Notes: generated by a model not told the origin, from the sequence alone. Positions 12,401 through 27,400 are shown, counted from the first letter of the stretch. The stretch: 64,000 nt of DNA from Lineus longissimus (GCF_910592395.1 NC_088309.1:1304501-1368500), one strand, 5' to 3'. A program made the numbers and translations.

Positions 12401-15400
12401 CGTCTTTTTAAATCGGACAAGAACACTTTAAGACAGAATTGTCAATCATGTGCCATCAACTAGTTGGCTTTACTCATTGTAGAAGTGTTTACAGTACTTT
12501 ATAAAAAGTGTTGACATATCTATAGAAAGTTGAATTCCGAAGAAATATCTCACAGACAATATCGTAGACAGCACATGGGACCAAGAGATCCATATTTGCA
12601 CATAAGAAACTAATCACAAAAACCACACTGATAATCTGGAGAGAGAGGATCTCGCCTGGTCATTTTCTTCTTCGTTTATAATGACGTATTAGGATATTCA
12701 GCCCCTGGTTTAGTCCCCGCCTTCTTTTTGGTCTCTTTTTTCGGACAATAATTGGCTGTATAATGTGAGCACGTCTATTTCTCCAAACTACAATTATCAT
12801 CGTTATACATGAATATGTGTGACGAAGAAAGGCACATGCATACCTCAATTCAGAAATTTACAAACGCATAATGTATATCATGGTGACATGGTGCACATAT
12901 CTGCGAAATATCATGAAGACCTGATTCACTGTGGATGAAGTTATCGGGTGGCTTCATAAACCATATTCATTGTTTCCTCCTGCCCACCTCGCTGAATTAC
13001 GTAACTCTTTTAAACACCCTTCAACAACGTAACTGTTGACAATAAGCATGTCAAGTTATAGCCGCATTTTGATTGATCTACGTTTAAATTCCACTGGAAA
13101 AATGTCGAACATTTTAAAAGATTTAACTGTCGGTTTACTCTCATTAAATCCTTCTCGAACCCACTAAAAGTGGTTCAGACAATATTTATAATGAACGAGT
13201 TAAACAGAGAAATAAAAGGCACGGTCAAATAAAGTTGAATAGTGGCTTTTCATTTTGCGTTTCATTGTTTATCAGCGGTGTGTCATAAAGTTGTTTTATG
13301 TGGGTTTTGTCTAGACGACGTTGGGTAGTTAGCAATCCTTGGCCGCCACAGGACAAGCTAGTTCAGAAAGGGTACCAGAGGTAAGAGTAACCTAGCTTAC
13401 TACCGTCACAGCCATCCTCAGGCTGATAAAACCCTGTCTGCATCTAAGAACATTATACCCACATTGTTGAGTACTCATGAAGAAGTACTGAGATCACAAA
13501 CATTTGGTTTGAAGGTGTTTTCAGCACAAGAATAAAACTGTTTTATCTGACTGAGACTTTACTGATTCCTCAGCAATGTACTTTTAGTCACCTTGCCTAG
13601 AAACCCTTGGTATCAATGCATGCAACATTTCATTCCATCGGTTTAAATCATGGGCACTCCAATCTAATGATCGCCGCACTCCCGCTAAATCACTTTAAAA
13701 GGTTATCAATTGTCACCAATGAGAATATAGTCTGCCAAATTTATGTCACGCAGCTCGCCACAGAATCCTTTAACTCTGCCTACTTCATCATTCGTTTCGA
13801 GTCTCAGCGATGCTCTCGGTTTTGGAAGCCACATGAGGACAAACGGCCCGTCAGTCTTGGGCGCTCGTTAGTCGAGATAATCCATCGACCATGGCTCTAC
13901 ATGATGAAGAGTCTGACATCGCCTCATCATTTGGCAAAGCCTGCACAAACAATTTATTACCATCACTGGACAATTAGATCCCAGGGTATGCGCTTGGTTT
14001 TGATTCGGTGCCATTCAGCGCTAATATCACTTACGCCCGGTCAGACTCTATTTAAGCCACTGCCAACCATCCCCCGGAGTGGCCAATGGGAAGAGATTCA
14101 AGGCTAACTGATATGTGAACCTCTCTAAAAGCCAACTGGCAGCCCAAAACCGCCTGGTCGAGGCTACAGCATTTCTAACTATTTCCAGGCGCGCTTACTT
14201 CGGGTTGTCCCTTATGCGGACAGCTGCACTTTCCTGTTTACTTGTTCCTTGCATTGCATGATAATTGGACATCGCTTTTTGATACTCCAGTGACTTTGAG
14301 GATTGTTGTCTAACGATAGCCACAATAACCACAATAACCACCAGTTGGTCTATGATATACGGACATGACATCATCATGTTTGAAAAACGCATTTAGCAAT
14401 TCTATTTGATACAATGTTTATGGAAATATGTATGAAATAGTTACCAATTCCCCATAGGTCAATCATCGAGTTACAGGTTAAATTATAGCAGTGATATGAT
14501 ATCATCATTTACCGATTAAACCGAGAAAAAACACGATAAATTGACCTTGATTTTACTAATGACGCCAGTTCGTGTCCATCGTCAACTCTACTCCAGGCAG
14601 ACTTGGGACAGCGATTTGCTGTGACTATCATTATGGGTAAACACACGAGGATTAAACCAATTATGAATTCCACGGTGCAATCATAAAACAATTTAGATTT
14701 TCGGTGTCACTACTGATGTGATTTTCATTCAAATTGTTGTGATTATGTGCGTTGCACACCGCTTGGCCTTGACAACATATTTTCTTAGACTGTCACACAA
14801 TTTGAAATTTTCAAATTGAGATTGTCCTTGATTATCTGAGACGTTACACTTAAACCGTAGCACGATGCTGAAAAAAATCACTTCTTGTCCACTTTTGAGC
14901 ACACACCTGACTTGTCATGTGCACCATACAGACGGATAAGTCGCATGGCCAACACTATACTCGGAAATAAATAATCAGTATTTGCAAACATGAAACCCTC
15001 CCAGTGGTTAGCCACGGCGATAAGTCATGTAACGCATTGTGTGATTACTCGCTGCTGCCTAATATTAAATAGATGTCCATTAAAGTTGGGCAAGCTCGTG
15101 TATTCCTTCTATTTCCGCAAGGAATATTTTGTTTCAGGGCAAATACTTGCAAAGTTCCACATTTTAAAAACAAATTAAGGTCAACAAGTGTCTCAGGTAA
15201 GGGGCGGAGATTTACGCCATTGTTGTGGACATAACATCAACGCGTGAGAACAACGTCTGATTAAGATCATATATTTATGTCTTTTGACTTCGCTGCTTAT
15301 ACTTTATTGGGGGAAATGTCTTTCAACCAGCGACGAAAGAAAGTCAATAGAATTGACTTAAGATATCCTTTCAGTCACTAGGAGATGATAATGTACACAA

Positions 15401-18400
15401 GACCGCACGTCGAGTGGGATTTCTGAGTTATCGGACTAAACCAGGGATCTTTGGCTTGGAAACCCCCGAGACCGCAGGTATAATGCTGGAGAGCCACTAA
15501 GTGCCTTCTGATTGTGAATGTTTCCCCATAAGACCCATTTCGAATGAATAAAAGTTTATCAAATACAACGGAATCTCTGTCCATTTGAGGCTGAGATATC
15601 ATCCTTTGTGGAACATACTTGCATGGCGGGAAAATAGGCCATTAAGTAAGAGAATCTGAACAGACATCTAGCATAGAACCAGCCTTGTATAATTCATTTC
15701 TGCAATAAGGCTCTTGCAGCATGGTTCAGAAGGATGGTTAAGCTTCGTCTTGCCAAATCCACTTCATTTTACAGTAGAAGTCACACCGAAAGGTGATGTA
15801 TGACCAGGTCTGAAAATCTATCTGATATAAATCGTACTCGTGTCAATAAACATGTATTTCAATATGTCATTGATTGTCACTCAAGCCATAAGGTGACATT
15901 AAGACTACAACAAGGCATCATGAGAAGGTATTGAATCGTTGATGTATTCTGACAGGCGGAATGTACCACCACTACAAACCTTTCAAAACGTCTAGGCATT
16001 TATTCCACTGTAATCATTTGTAAAATATATTAAATGTATGTATACACATATCTCTCATTTGTAAACATAGTTCAATATCCTTTGAATCAAAATGTCAAAT
16101 CGTATTGCTGTGGGTTAAAAAAGATCTCTCATATTCCTTCGATCATACTCACATTGGTAGGTCACACGAAGGCTTAACAGTTATCACTAATTTCAAAGTA
16201 CATTTGCTATTCATTTTGATGTACATGTACATGCATGTTCGCTTTTTAAGTGAGACTTTACGTTGAAAGCAACATGTAATTATTATAGCTAGGTCAGAGA
16301 ATGGGAAATTTACCAACAATTCAGAAATATGAAACAATATCATTCGTGCTGTATTTCAGCACCGCTGAACGTATGCCAGTAGGCGTACTGCACAAAAACA
16401 ACATTTGAAGGAAAGGATATCCAGGTAAAGGTTTTAAACTACCAAAACAAAGGGTATGCCTCTAATCAATCTTATGAAAGTAATTATTCCAATTATTGTC
16501 TCAATCATCATTAGTAGAGAAGGATAAGCCAAACTGTGGCAGAACAGATGTCATGGTGATGAAAAGCGAACATCACTTCAACGGAACTTCCTTCTTCCGA
16601 GACAACTATTGCAAAAACGTAGATGTTACAGCTCTCTCTTCAGCGATACAGGTTGTAGAGAAGAAAGTCTGAAGTGGACCAGTTTTTGTTTTGTTAAGAG
16701 CAATGTGTGATAAAATCATTATACATGATGCATACACAACTTGCCACTGACTTCGTTGGTATTCTTAATTGGTTTTGCCGAGAACGTGCAAGTGGACAGT
16801 ATTTCAAAACTATCTAAAACGCACCTTGGGGGGGGGGGTCATTTACATGATCGTCTTACCGCTGGCCATCGGACAAATATCCGTGATTGAGGTCATCCTT
16901 CGAGGGGGGAGGGGGTGGGGGTGTTCACGGACTCAATTCAATAGTGTAAGATGAATACATCTGGGTTTTGGACTCAAAGCAAAAAGTAACGTGAAACCCC
17001 CCAGATGTGAAAATCGTTCAACGCTTTTTCAATTTGTTTGCCAGATATTGTACCACCTGAACCCAGGTGTGTAAGCTAGATGAAAGCTTTGCTTGCCGGA
17101 TCACCGCCTTAGGTTAACAGTTTTCTAGGGGCAATTGGAGTACATTAAGGTAGTAAAGCAGCTGGATTTGCGTGATATCTTCTAAGAGTCAGGTGATAGG
17201 ACGTCTAATAGCTGGCGTAAAGCTTTATGGGGCAGTATTATATACCCGTTAACCTTGTGAACTATGGTCAAATGGTCAGTGGACGGGCCATTGATTCGAA
17301 CAAGGCAAGAAAAGAGCCGACGAAACTTGTCTTACACTTGTATGATATGATACACAGACATGATGCATGTCATCTGATACTTAGAGTGATCAATTGTTTT
17401 TCCTTACCAAATACCATTACGACATATTCCTGGGAATGTTTCTTATTACATTAGTAACGTGGAGAGAGCTTTTTTAAAGGACAGGCATCCGAGCTATTTG
17501 CTTTGCTCCGCTAATGACCACGAACATGAAGAATGAAGTCAAAGAAACCGAGAAAGAAACGCCATTATATATCGTTGCAGCACAATGGACATCGCTTAAT
17601 ATAAGCTGTGTCTGAGTTTGATACATTTCAACGGGTAATACATGACTCGTTATTTTGATACTGGTACTGGATCATTATGTACTACTGCTTCTGTCTGCGC
17701 GCTGCACTACAAGATTTTATTGCATGAGTAGGTAACAGTGAGACGTTCGCCATCATTAATTTTCCTATGCTTCCAATGCTTTGTCATTGTGTAAACAGAT
17801 GACAGACGTCATATAAACTGATAACAGACGACTAAATATATATCAAACAGGGTCGAGTGATCTGGTGGTTTTGGGACTCTGAACCACATATGCGACGATA
17901 TTCCAGAACAGGAAAGAAACGCGATTCTGGAATGATTGCATAAAAAGTGCATCCCTTCCTTTTTTCCAAAGTCGACAAAGAAATGCGTATGTTTACCAAA
18001 TTATCCGACGATGACTACTCATTTTATTTTCAACTCCACGGGGCGGTAATCCAAGACTGCCACTAACACTGCCTTTTCTGAATCAGGTGCCAAGAACTCG
18101 TTTTCTTTGGCTACTTTAACAATATTTTCTTACCGGGATCAGTCAATGTATCGATTGGTTTGCGGCGGAGTTGGGGCATCGGCTCCATTGGGTGGTCACC
18201 TTGCGCCCTGAATCACGAGCTCTTAAGAGATTGGTGGCTTTGTCCGATAAGATATTGCCGTGACTCAGAAGACAAGAGTAAACACGGATTGAAAGCAGGG
18301 ATGTTTGCGTGAAATAAGCGTTTTTGATGAAATTGAACTTCTCATGTTTGTGATTCATGGCTGGCGTCTCCCCAACATGGTATCGATCGATTCGATTCAA

Positions 18401-21400
18401 TCAGGGGAAGTACAAAGGATGACACTGGTATCAAATGAACGACCTCTGAAGTCAAACGACTCTAAAGTCAACTATAATGTGCCGAAGCTTGAATCAGAAA
18501 TGGCCGGAGTTTCGGGATAGAATACTTGCTCTCACGAGGGATATTTCAGCGGGACCAGATTATACAGCGCAAGTCGTGAGCGCAGGGTGGGTGGGAGACA
18601 TATGGGGTGGTATGAATAAAGACTAGGAAATGCTTTTACTTAAAACTTCACGTACATTTACACTAGGCATTTCTGTACAAAATAGAAGTAAAAGCATTTA
18701 CTAGTGTTTATTCATATCACCCATTGTATCATATCATCGACGGATGTTTGGAGAAAAAGCTGCGATTCTGTCTTTATTCAAAGGAATGCAAACGTGATCC
18801 TCAATACCGCAACAAAGCTTCGGTTGAGATTCTCAAAACAGGAGACTTCTTATAGTAGAATACAAGTTTCAGCGCAACGACAAAGTTCCCGTTGAACTCC
18901 TCAAACCGATAAGTGAGATGTTATAATCAGATACGAATCCTTCAGTCGCGCTTCTCAAAACAAGAGAAGGTTTACTCAAATATAAATATCACGACCGATA
19001 AAGACTGGCATAGACAGCTTTAGAAATTTACTCACTATAGAACCAAGAATGACGTCATTAGCGAGTTTTTTCAAATGTTTGTCAGACTTCCAACTCAAGC
19101 ATCTCGACTTAACTAAGTTTGTTTCTGATTCTATCACATTCCCACGGCTATGGATTGTTTACGAAAGTGTGTCTCTGACATATCAGCTCTCCTCTCAATA
19201 GACTCAAGTTAGGCCTATGGAAATAACATCTAGTGGTGTTGAGCCTATGAAATCACAGAGGCTAGTTTACACCAGAGTCATTCATGAGAGCTGTTTCCTG
19301 GGGGTCGAGCATTGTTTCAAGACAAAAGGCCGCGTATTGCACTTGGCCTAAATTCCTTTAATTATGATGTAAGGGTCAAAATAGCGTAATGGTGACAAAT
19401 TAATACAATGTTACCACTTTGTTGTAAGTGTTTATTTTTTTCACAACCGTAATCATGCCGTAGTCAAAAGATGTGAATAGGGAGGCCTACATTGGTAATG
19501 TCATAACAAAAGGAAATAAGATCATTATGTAGATCATCGAAATAACATATGAATAATCATTCAAATGAGGAGCTGGCAAATACAACAAAATGGGTTGGAA
19601 TCCGTCAACTTATAAATTGTTATTCAGAATCATGATTTCTGTAACACACCATCAGGGACCCGCTGTTTCCGTGGGACGAAGCTTAATCAAACTCTTAATC
19701 GAACGATGAAACGTTTTAATTACATGTATGAGGTATAAAGATATGTCTTGAGAACACTCTCCATATTGGTTTGTAGCCGGAGGAATAGATCTTTCCAACT
19801 ATTAAAATATTTTGGGACAAAACATCGTTCTAACAACGATGTCCGAGGTAAATAGGCGAAAAAAGGTACATGTACGTATATAAAGTTATGGTATGGGCGG
19901 TAATCAAAAATATCTCTCTTTCCACCTTCATATGATCAGTTGAGTTATAGGCATACTTGCATGCACAGAGTTGCAGTCTCTAGATCCCGATTGGTTCATT
20001 CGTCATCGATGAAGGCCCTGATCAGTACTCTTCGGCCTAATTTACTTTCAGAAAGGCTCTGGAGAGGTTCATAGTTTGATCTGAGAACCAAAACTAGAAC
20101 GAATTTTTTCTCCAGTTGACGTCATGATGTCAAGTTGATTTTGTTCAAGTATTATTTCTAGTCATACCAGTCATTAAAGACGCTATGTTTTATTTTATTT
20201 CCGACAACATGTAACACGATATCCATCGTCAAAATGCCCCCTTGTTCTCTGATTAAATTCTGAACATTTCTACCTGCAGCAGAGTCCTAGCAAGCTCATG
20301 AAAATCTTTCATTGTCCTTATAACCGTGAGAAGAGAGTATTTTTAACATGTACACATTACCGATGTAATTCATGTCTACGTTGACCTACATGCACCTTGG
20401 CGACATGCCTACGATTTTTATACTTTTTCTAAATATCAGGGGAAAAAATCTTTACCGAACTGATTAAAAGCAGTTATGAATAGCAATTCATTTAATAGAA
20501 AATAAAACGGAACTATTTGGGTTACGCCTTGCATTTGAACAGCGGTTGGTGTGTCTTTGTATAAGAGCTACTAATCTCAAATAAGTTGTCGAGGAAAAGT
20601 TGTACTGAACTATGTAAAGTAGATATATGCTTGATATCGGTGTGAAGACGTTACGGTCTATTACACATTGGTTGACAGACCTCCAAAAACATTAATTGAT
20701 ATACATTGTACAACGTTACCTTAATGCTAGAAACTACCTATGACAACATATTTAGACGTGTATGTGCGTTTATAGAATCCTGAGTTATGTAGCTAATCAT
20801 AAGGATCTATTTCGTTTCATCTGAATGATAAAGGCCAACAACGTTGCCATCATGTTAAAAGGTCATGACAATGATTTAGATGAGTCGTCGGTTTTTAGAA
20901 TCGTCAGTTTTTTATGCAGTCCGCACATGATTTAGTCGATGTTTGTTGATTGACGACATATTATCACATTTTAAGCCTCGATGACTTTCAATAGCTTTAA
21001 TTCGAAACTTAAAAATCAAAAAACAAAGAAAGGAACACTCACCAAAACGCACAAGACCACAGCAAATGATATTCCATTCATTTTGATCACTTGCTCCAGT
21101 TCACGATTATCAGTGAAAGTCTTGTAATCCACTAAACTTAAAGTTTATGCCATTTGTATTAATCCTTCCTCGATAATCTACTGTTGTTGCGGCCAGAGAG
21201 CAATTCACCATGCCGCGGCAAACGGTAGTTTTATACGAGATGTCCTGTGACGTACGGCCTACGCCGCCTGGCTGAAAACTGCGTTGAGTAGGGCTGGTTC
21301 AAAAGCGAACATTTTATTCCACAGGCATTGTCACCCACGCAATTTAAATTCAGATTAAATTGAGATTAAAAACCCCATTTAAAACTTGAAGAGTTTTTCC

Positions 21401-24400
21401 AAGCAAATCTCGCATTTCAAATTCAGGGTATTTAATTCACAGGCATTTATGGGATTTCGTGCATTCATGGCCAAAGCAACAGTAAACAAGAGCGGAGTTT
21501 AAGTTGGACGTCATGTTTGCAGTCATTTTAGAACTTAAAACTCACCCGAAGGGCGACTTGATTCCTATAGGGCGACAGAATACAAAAGAAAAACTACACA
21601 TAGGTCATGATTAAGTGAAAGTGACAATGCGCAGAAAGCCATGGGGACAGTTCGTATTCTTCATACACTCTGTGGTCTGGGGTAATATCTGGGGTGATGA
21701 TAACTTGATTACGACGATGAGGATGCTTATGGGCTCGTGATTAAAGACTCATTGGTTCAAATACGGCGATCATCCCAACATCCTTGGGCACCGAATCGTT
21801 CATTCCTCAATGGTGACTCAGTTACTTCAGTGTGATCTAATTTACCTCCGAAACAATGACATAATCAGTGCCAGGAATGCAAGTCCTGTATCTTGGCCAA
21901 TTGATTTGCAATTATTTCTGACCTAAAATTTCCAACCACTTAGCCTGCACATAAATGACGATGTGTGGGTGTGATGCAATCAGTATGTCAATCATATTCA
22001 TGTGAAATGTTATATAAATAACGAAGAGATAACTTTCTAAAGGCAATGCTGAGAAATTCCAGGCGGCGATAGTTGAAATTGAGGTAAAATGTCCATATAT
22101 CCCTGACACGGCAAGCATTCGCATAATCAATATGGTCATAAAACTGAAAAGACACTCTGGTGAACTTAACGGAAGAGTGTGGTTCAGTTGGTACAGCTTT
22201 AAGAGTAAGTTAAACGTTGGTCATAAATGTATCTAATTCAGGAAAATATTTTTTCCTTTTCTGAAGAGCTCCATGCGCACGTGCGGTAATCAACTAAACT
22301 TCCTCATTTTCCTCATTGAGTGATTAACAAGTCCAATAGCTGTCTGTTGAAGAAGTCCTTAATGCGAAGTATCGACCTGAAGGCGCCATGGAGGGATCAG
22401 GGCCAAGTGAAGGGTATTCAACTTTGAATCTATAAAGTGCCAAAAGAAAGCTTGCACGAAATGATGAGTAAAGTGCCCTTACCACAGCAAATTCAACAAC
22501 AAGAGAATTGAGATATCTAATACCGATTGTTGTGATATTTTAAGATAAAATTAGACCACTTAGTGTCAGAGTTTTGACATAATAGGGCTTTTCGTTGCGA
22601 GTTGTTTCATCATCTGATAGTTGCTTGAGTAATTTGCAAGAATTCCCTTCTAACCATTTAGTGAAAAAAGACATAACGCTGTCGAATCGGATTTATGAGC
22701 AGATCCCGGACGAATTATTACGATATTATACAATGCAACAAACTTATTGGAGCTTTGAGGTACACTCTCCTACATACGGCTGTGTAGTATAATTTGGCTT
22801 ATTTATGCAGATACAAGTCGTTGGACCAAATTGTTTTGCTCTTAGAGAATTAGCTGTTCGTGTAGCATTTCATCATGATCGTAGAGGAAACTTGGCTGGT
22901 ATCTATCTACAACTATTTACCATCATGGAATACGTTAACTGAAACAACTGCTTCTTCAAAGCTCCTTAATGTTCTTTCAAACTTCTTGAAGGGAACGGAA
23001 GTAACTGTTCATGTTAAAGTTTAGATACTTTAACGTTTCTAGACCCAGAGAAGTGAATAAAATATCGATTAGTTTACCAATTGAAATATTAAATATCCTG
23101 ATTCCGTATTCCATACACTAATTACATTTTATTGTTCAAGTAAACGCTGTGTTGGTGGTCTAAAAGCGGTCAACAGCAAGGTTAACGCCGGTCACTTCCC
23201 TGAACATGACATCCAAGACGGATCTTTCTACGCCAACGCATCAAATTCGAGATAAACAAATTTGATTTCAATTTGTGGCTTTTTGTTCAATGTGAACCCC
23301 TGCAAACTAGAGTGTATATATCAAAGAGTCCGGCTAGATCAGGCCAATTTGATAATCGCACTCGAGACACATTCTGTTGTATCGGCGGATTATGTTTTAT
23401 TGTAGGTGGCCATTCTCCTCTCATGTGGCTGTATTCAATCAGTACCCCCACCCCTGTATGGTCCCCTACTGCTTAAAATGAAAGTGAAACACAGAGCGTG
23501 TAGCATTCTCCAAGCAAATCGAAGGACATTCGTTCTGCCAGTATGTTATTTTTTGACCAATCGATCGCTTTGAGTCTGGTAGCTTCGTGCAACAGTGATT
23601 TACTCCACGAATCGTGGAGTAGCGGATCCGAAATGGCGGCCTGTGTTGGCAGTCACACAGCGACTCGTTACGCAACTGTGAAGGTCTCTTAGCCTGTAGT
23701 TTAGTTATGACACACATTTCTCTTAGCAAATTGAACAATTCAGATGAGATTTTGATACTGGAACAAAGGTTCCGTTAGGTATTTCCGCCTCAGATCTATG
23801 TGTCGGCGCACGAGAGAACCGGTATTTTTCCGCTTACGCATTGAGGCCAAAGTAGAACGATGAGTGACCTGTTGATGTTGGGACAATACAATGATACGGC
23901 TTGCAACTCAGGAATTTATGGAAAACCTATCTCGCTTTCATGGTTTAATTCAGTTTAATTGAAGAATGCATGACTGTCTGCCAAGTGACATCACTCTCTC
24001 TAAGTAGCTGTCTAGATGGGGACGTATTATTCGGACAAAGGCGCTTCCTTGAGAATCGCTTCAGAGAATAACTTCTTGAAAGAAAGATAGTGGGCAAGGA
24101 ATCATCACGGGACGGTACTATTACTATTTAGCAAGGGGATAACAAGAGAGAGCGAAACTGAGATTGTTAATGAGCTGTCTAGATCTCACCTCAAGTTTCT
24201 CAGAAAACCTATATCAAGTCAACTAAGAATGCATAACCTGATTATGAAGATTTGTCTCAAGGGTTAAGAAGCCGTACTATCCCCTAAATAAGACTGAATC
24301 ACTGATAATGACTAAAGCTTGTTAAGTGTTACGACAATCTGCCGATTGAATTAAACCACACAAATCGCTGTCTATCAGACCGAACGACTTTGAATTATCG

Positions 24401-27400
24401 ACTGTACAGCCTGTGACAATCCTTACACAAAATACAATTTAAAGGAGATAGACCTACACTGTTTACAAATTAACTTAAAATACAATGTTTAATCGTCTGG
24501 AATGTCAAAGGAAAAGCTGAATTGTGACGGTATCGTTACTTAAATTAACGAATGATAGGCGGGGATCACCGATTGCCAATACCAAAGGAAATATTATTGT
24601 CAGGCCAAATAAGGAACTGATAGACGTGAAGAAATTTCAAGACCCAAGGCTTTGCCGCCAACCATGTTTCTTTTTGTTGACGATGGAAATGTTGATTAGA
24701 GTTCGAGGATTGAGTGATGCTCTTGATAGCTGTTCCTTAACACCACCTTGAACTCTTCGGAATGCCTAAGCGGTGGGGTTGATGACTTGATAAAGCTCTC
24801 CTTGAAAACGGCCTCCGCGGGCTACTCGCAACCGACCATTTCAACAACCACTTTATTTTCAATCAAAAGTTTTTAAATCCTCAAAACAGCCTGACAAAGG
24901 CAGAATACTTGACAATCGGGAAAGTCCACAGGGACTTCTGTGTAATATTCCGTCAGGTTTCAGTTTAAAACTGTTAACAGATATTCCTAGCTTTGTCTGG
25001 CAAAGCAAATATCTGCTTTATTTGAAACTTTAAACAGCCTTGTGATTGACCGGGTAAAATCCATATTGAGCCCAAATAAAAAAGTTCAGTAAACACCTTT
25101 GGAGTGTTTTGCTATTAGTGATAAACTGAACGTTTCTTCGGTAAGCCTGAAAGATGCCCCCTGAAGGCCAACAGCTGAAGCAACAGTGTCATTCTATTTG
25201 CTATTAACCATTGGCATGCCTGTGGTGATACCATTGCTCGTAAAAGTGCTCTCTTATCTAGTGGTAAAACAATTTTTTCACATTTGGATCAATGTCCCCT
25301 TATTATCCTACATCTATTCTTCAGCCTACTATTAATATGATTACCCTTAAATCAAAGCGAAAACCCTAATTCAAATTCCGGATTCTTTTATCTACCTCTG
25401 TCTACTCACCCTCCCAATATGACTTGTGTTCGAACGCGTTTTACCATGTTCTCCCCTGTTTACAAACCGCTTCAAACCCTATGCTTTTTTCACCAGTGAG
25501 CCAGGATCCAGTTGTTCAAAACAAGTTGGCCAATATAACGTGGCGAACATTTTTGTGTTCAGTTGAGTCTTATTGGACTTAACTGAAAAGATAACGCCAA
25601 GTTGAAGTTTGCTCAAGTTGGTTGCAAAACACCTTTTTGAACAGCCGGGCCCTGGCTACTTCTTAAACGACATCGTCACAGAAATGCTGTGTCAGAGCCG
25701 AGATTTGGGCCTAATAGACATGGGTTGGGTCAGAAACACAAAGTAAAAGTAACGCTAAAGTGTGATTTAAGATATGTATTTTACAACAAACAAACAGTAC
25801 AGTACTAGACAAAACAATATATTCGAAATTAACCATACCCGCACGAAGCATGATCCGGTGACAACAATGCCAAGATAGACCAGCAGACAGCTAATCCAAA
25901 CCATACCCGCACGAAGCATGATCCAGTGACAACAATGCCAAGATAGACCAGCAGACAGCTAATCCAAACCATACCCGCACGAAGCATGATCCGGTGACAA
26001 CAATGCCAAGATAGACCAGCAGACAGCTAATCCAAACCATACCCGCACGAAGCATGATCCAGTGACAACAATGCCAAGATAGACCAGCAGACAGCTAATC
26101 CAAACCATACCCGCACGAAGCATGATCCGGTGACAACAATGCCAAGATAGACCAGCAGACAGCTAATCCAAACCATACCCGCACGAAGCATGATCCAATG
26201 ATAGCAATGCCAAGATAGACCAGCAGACAGCTAATCCAAACCATACCCGCACGAAGCATGATCCAGTGACAACAATGCCAAGATAGACCAGCAGGCAGCT
26301 AATCCAAACCATACCCGCACGAAGCATGATCCAGTGACAACAATGCCAAGATAGACCAGCAGACAGCTAATCCAAACCATACCCGCACGAAGCATGATCC
26401 AGTGACAACAATGCCAAGATAGACCAGCAGACAGCTAATCCAAACCATACCCGCACGAAGCATGATCCAGTGACAACAATGCCAAGATAGACCAGCAGAC
26501 AGCTAATCCAAACCATACCCGCACGGAGCATGATCCAGTGACAACAATGCCAAGATAGACCAGCAGACAGCTAATCCAAACCATCCCCGCACGAAGCGTG
26601 ATCCAGAGGCAGCAATGCCAAGATAGACCAACACAGAACAGGTTCCAAGCGGCCCTACACGCAGTATCAGTAGGTAACTTGTAACCACAACAAGGACTCC
26701 CCAGTCTCCCAGTCAAAGCTCCCTTCGTAGATGACTTGTCGGCCACACGCAGCACCATGCACCACACACTGCTCATAGCCTGAGACTGCCTGTTCCAGCA
26801 TGTACACATGTACACATCAACACAAACAGTCACAAGTCAGTTACATAAGCGCTCAATCGTTTCTAGTACATGTAATGCTCTATTCAACACGCTGAACAAT
26901 GTCACTGATGATTGTTCCTATAACAATACACAGGTGTAAAGCCTAAGCTGGCAAATGGAATGTTACAGTTACATATCACATCTCCAGCATACAGTAACAG
27001 GGATGGTGGCCTATATGATGAGTAAATAGAAACTGTAGAAGCTTCACTGAGAGGATTCTTCAGAGGACAGCTCTAATGAAGACATTAACTTTATATAAAT
27101 TCCTGTAGATGGCGTAGTGAGTAACGTACCTTTTCAGGTCGGTGCGAACTTTGTATTAAACGACATCTTCAGCGGGATCAATTGCTTTGTTTTACATCGT
27201 TTCATAAAGTCTCCATATCGACCGCGTTTGATGCAAATTTACAGCGAAAAATCTGCAAAGGATTTGCTGAAATTGGCCGTCTGGATTCGGGATGGGGCCT
27301 TCGTATAACTAGTCATAATGACAGGTACCCTCATCTCTAGTTACTTAGCTCGGGAGGGGAGATTTCCGGTGTAACGTTTTAAGGTTGTACGTCACACCCC

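Noticed and set aside
12660-12848. Arg-rich minus-strand frame resembling a transposase fragment
   Set aside because: Basic composition alone; no catalytic motif, no terminal repeats and no second segment nearby.
18136-18400. Minus-strand segment ending in a GTAAGA donor, as an extra exon of the large intron
   Set aside because: Any phase-0 entry after the apparent acceptor meets a stop within four codons, so it cannot join either flanking exon of the ADAMTS-like gene.
25833-26632. CRISPR-like regular repeat
   Set aside because: The repeats are head to tail without unique spacers, in an animal genome; it is a tandem satellite.
26435-26833. 132-codon minus-strand open frame with Cys/Trp-rich repeats
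   Set aside because: It runs through the 68-bp satellite. The unit length is not a multiple of three, so the frame changes from copy to copy and is a by-product of the array.
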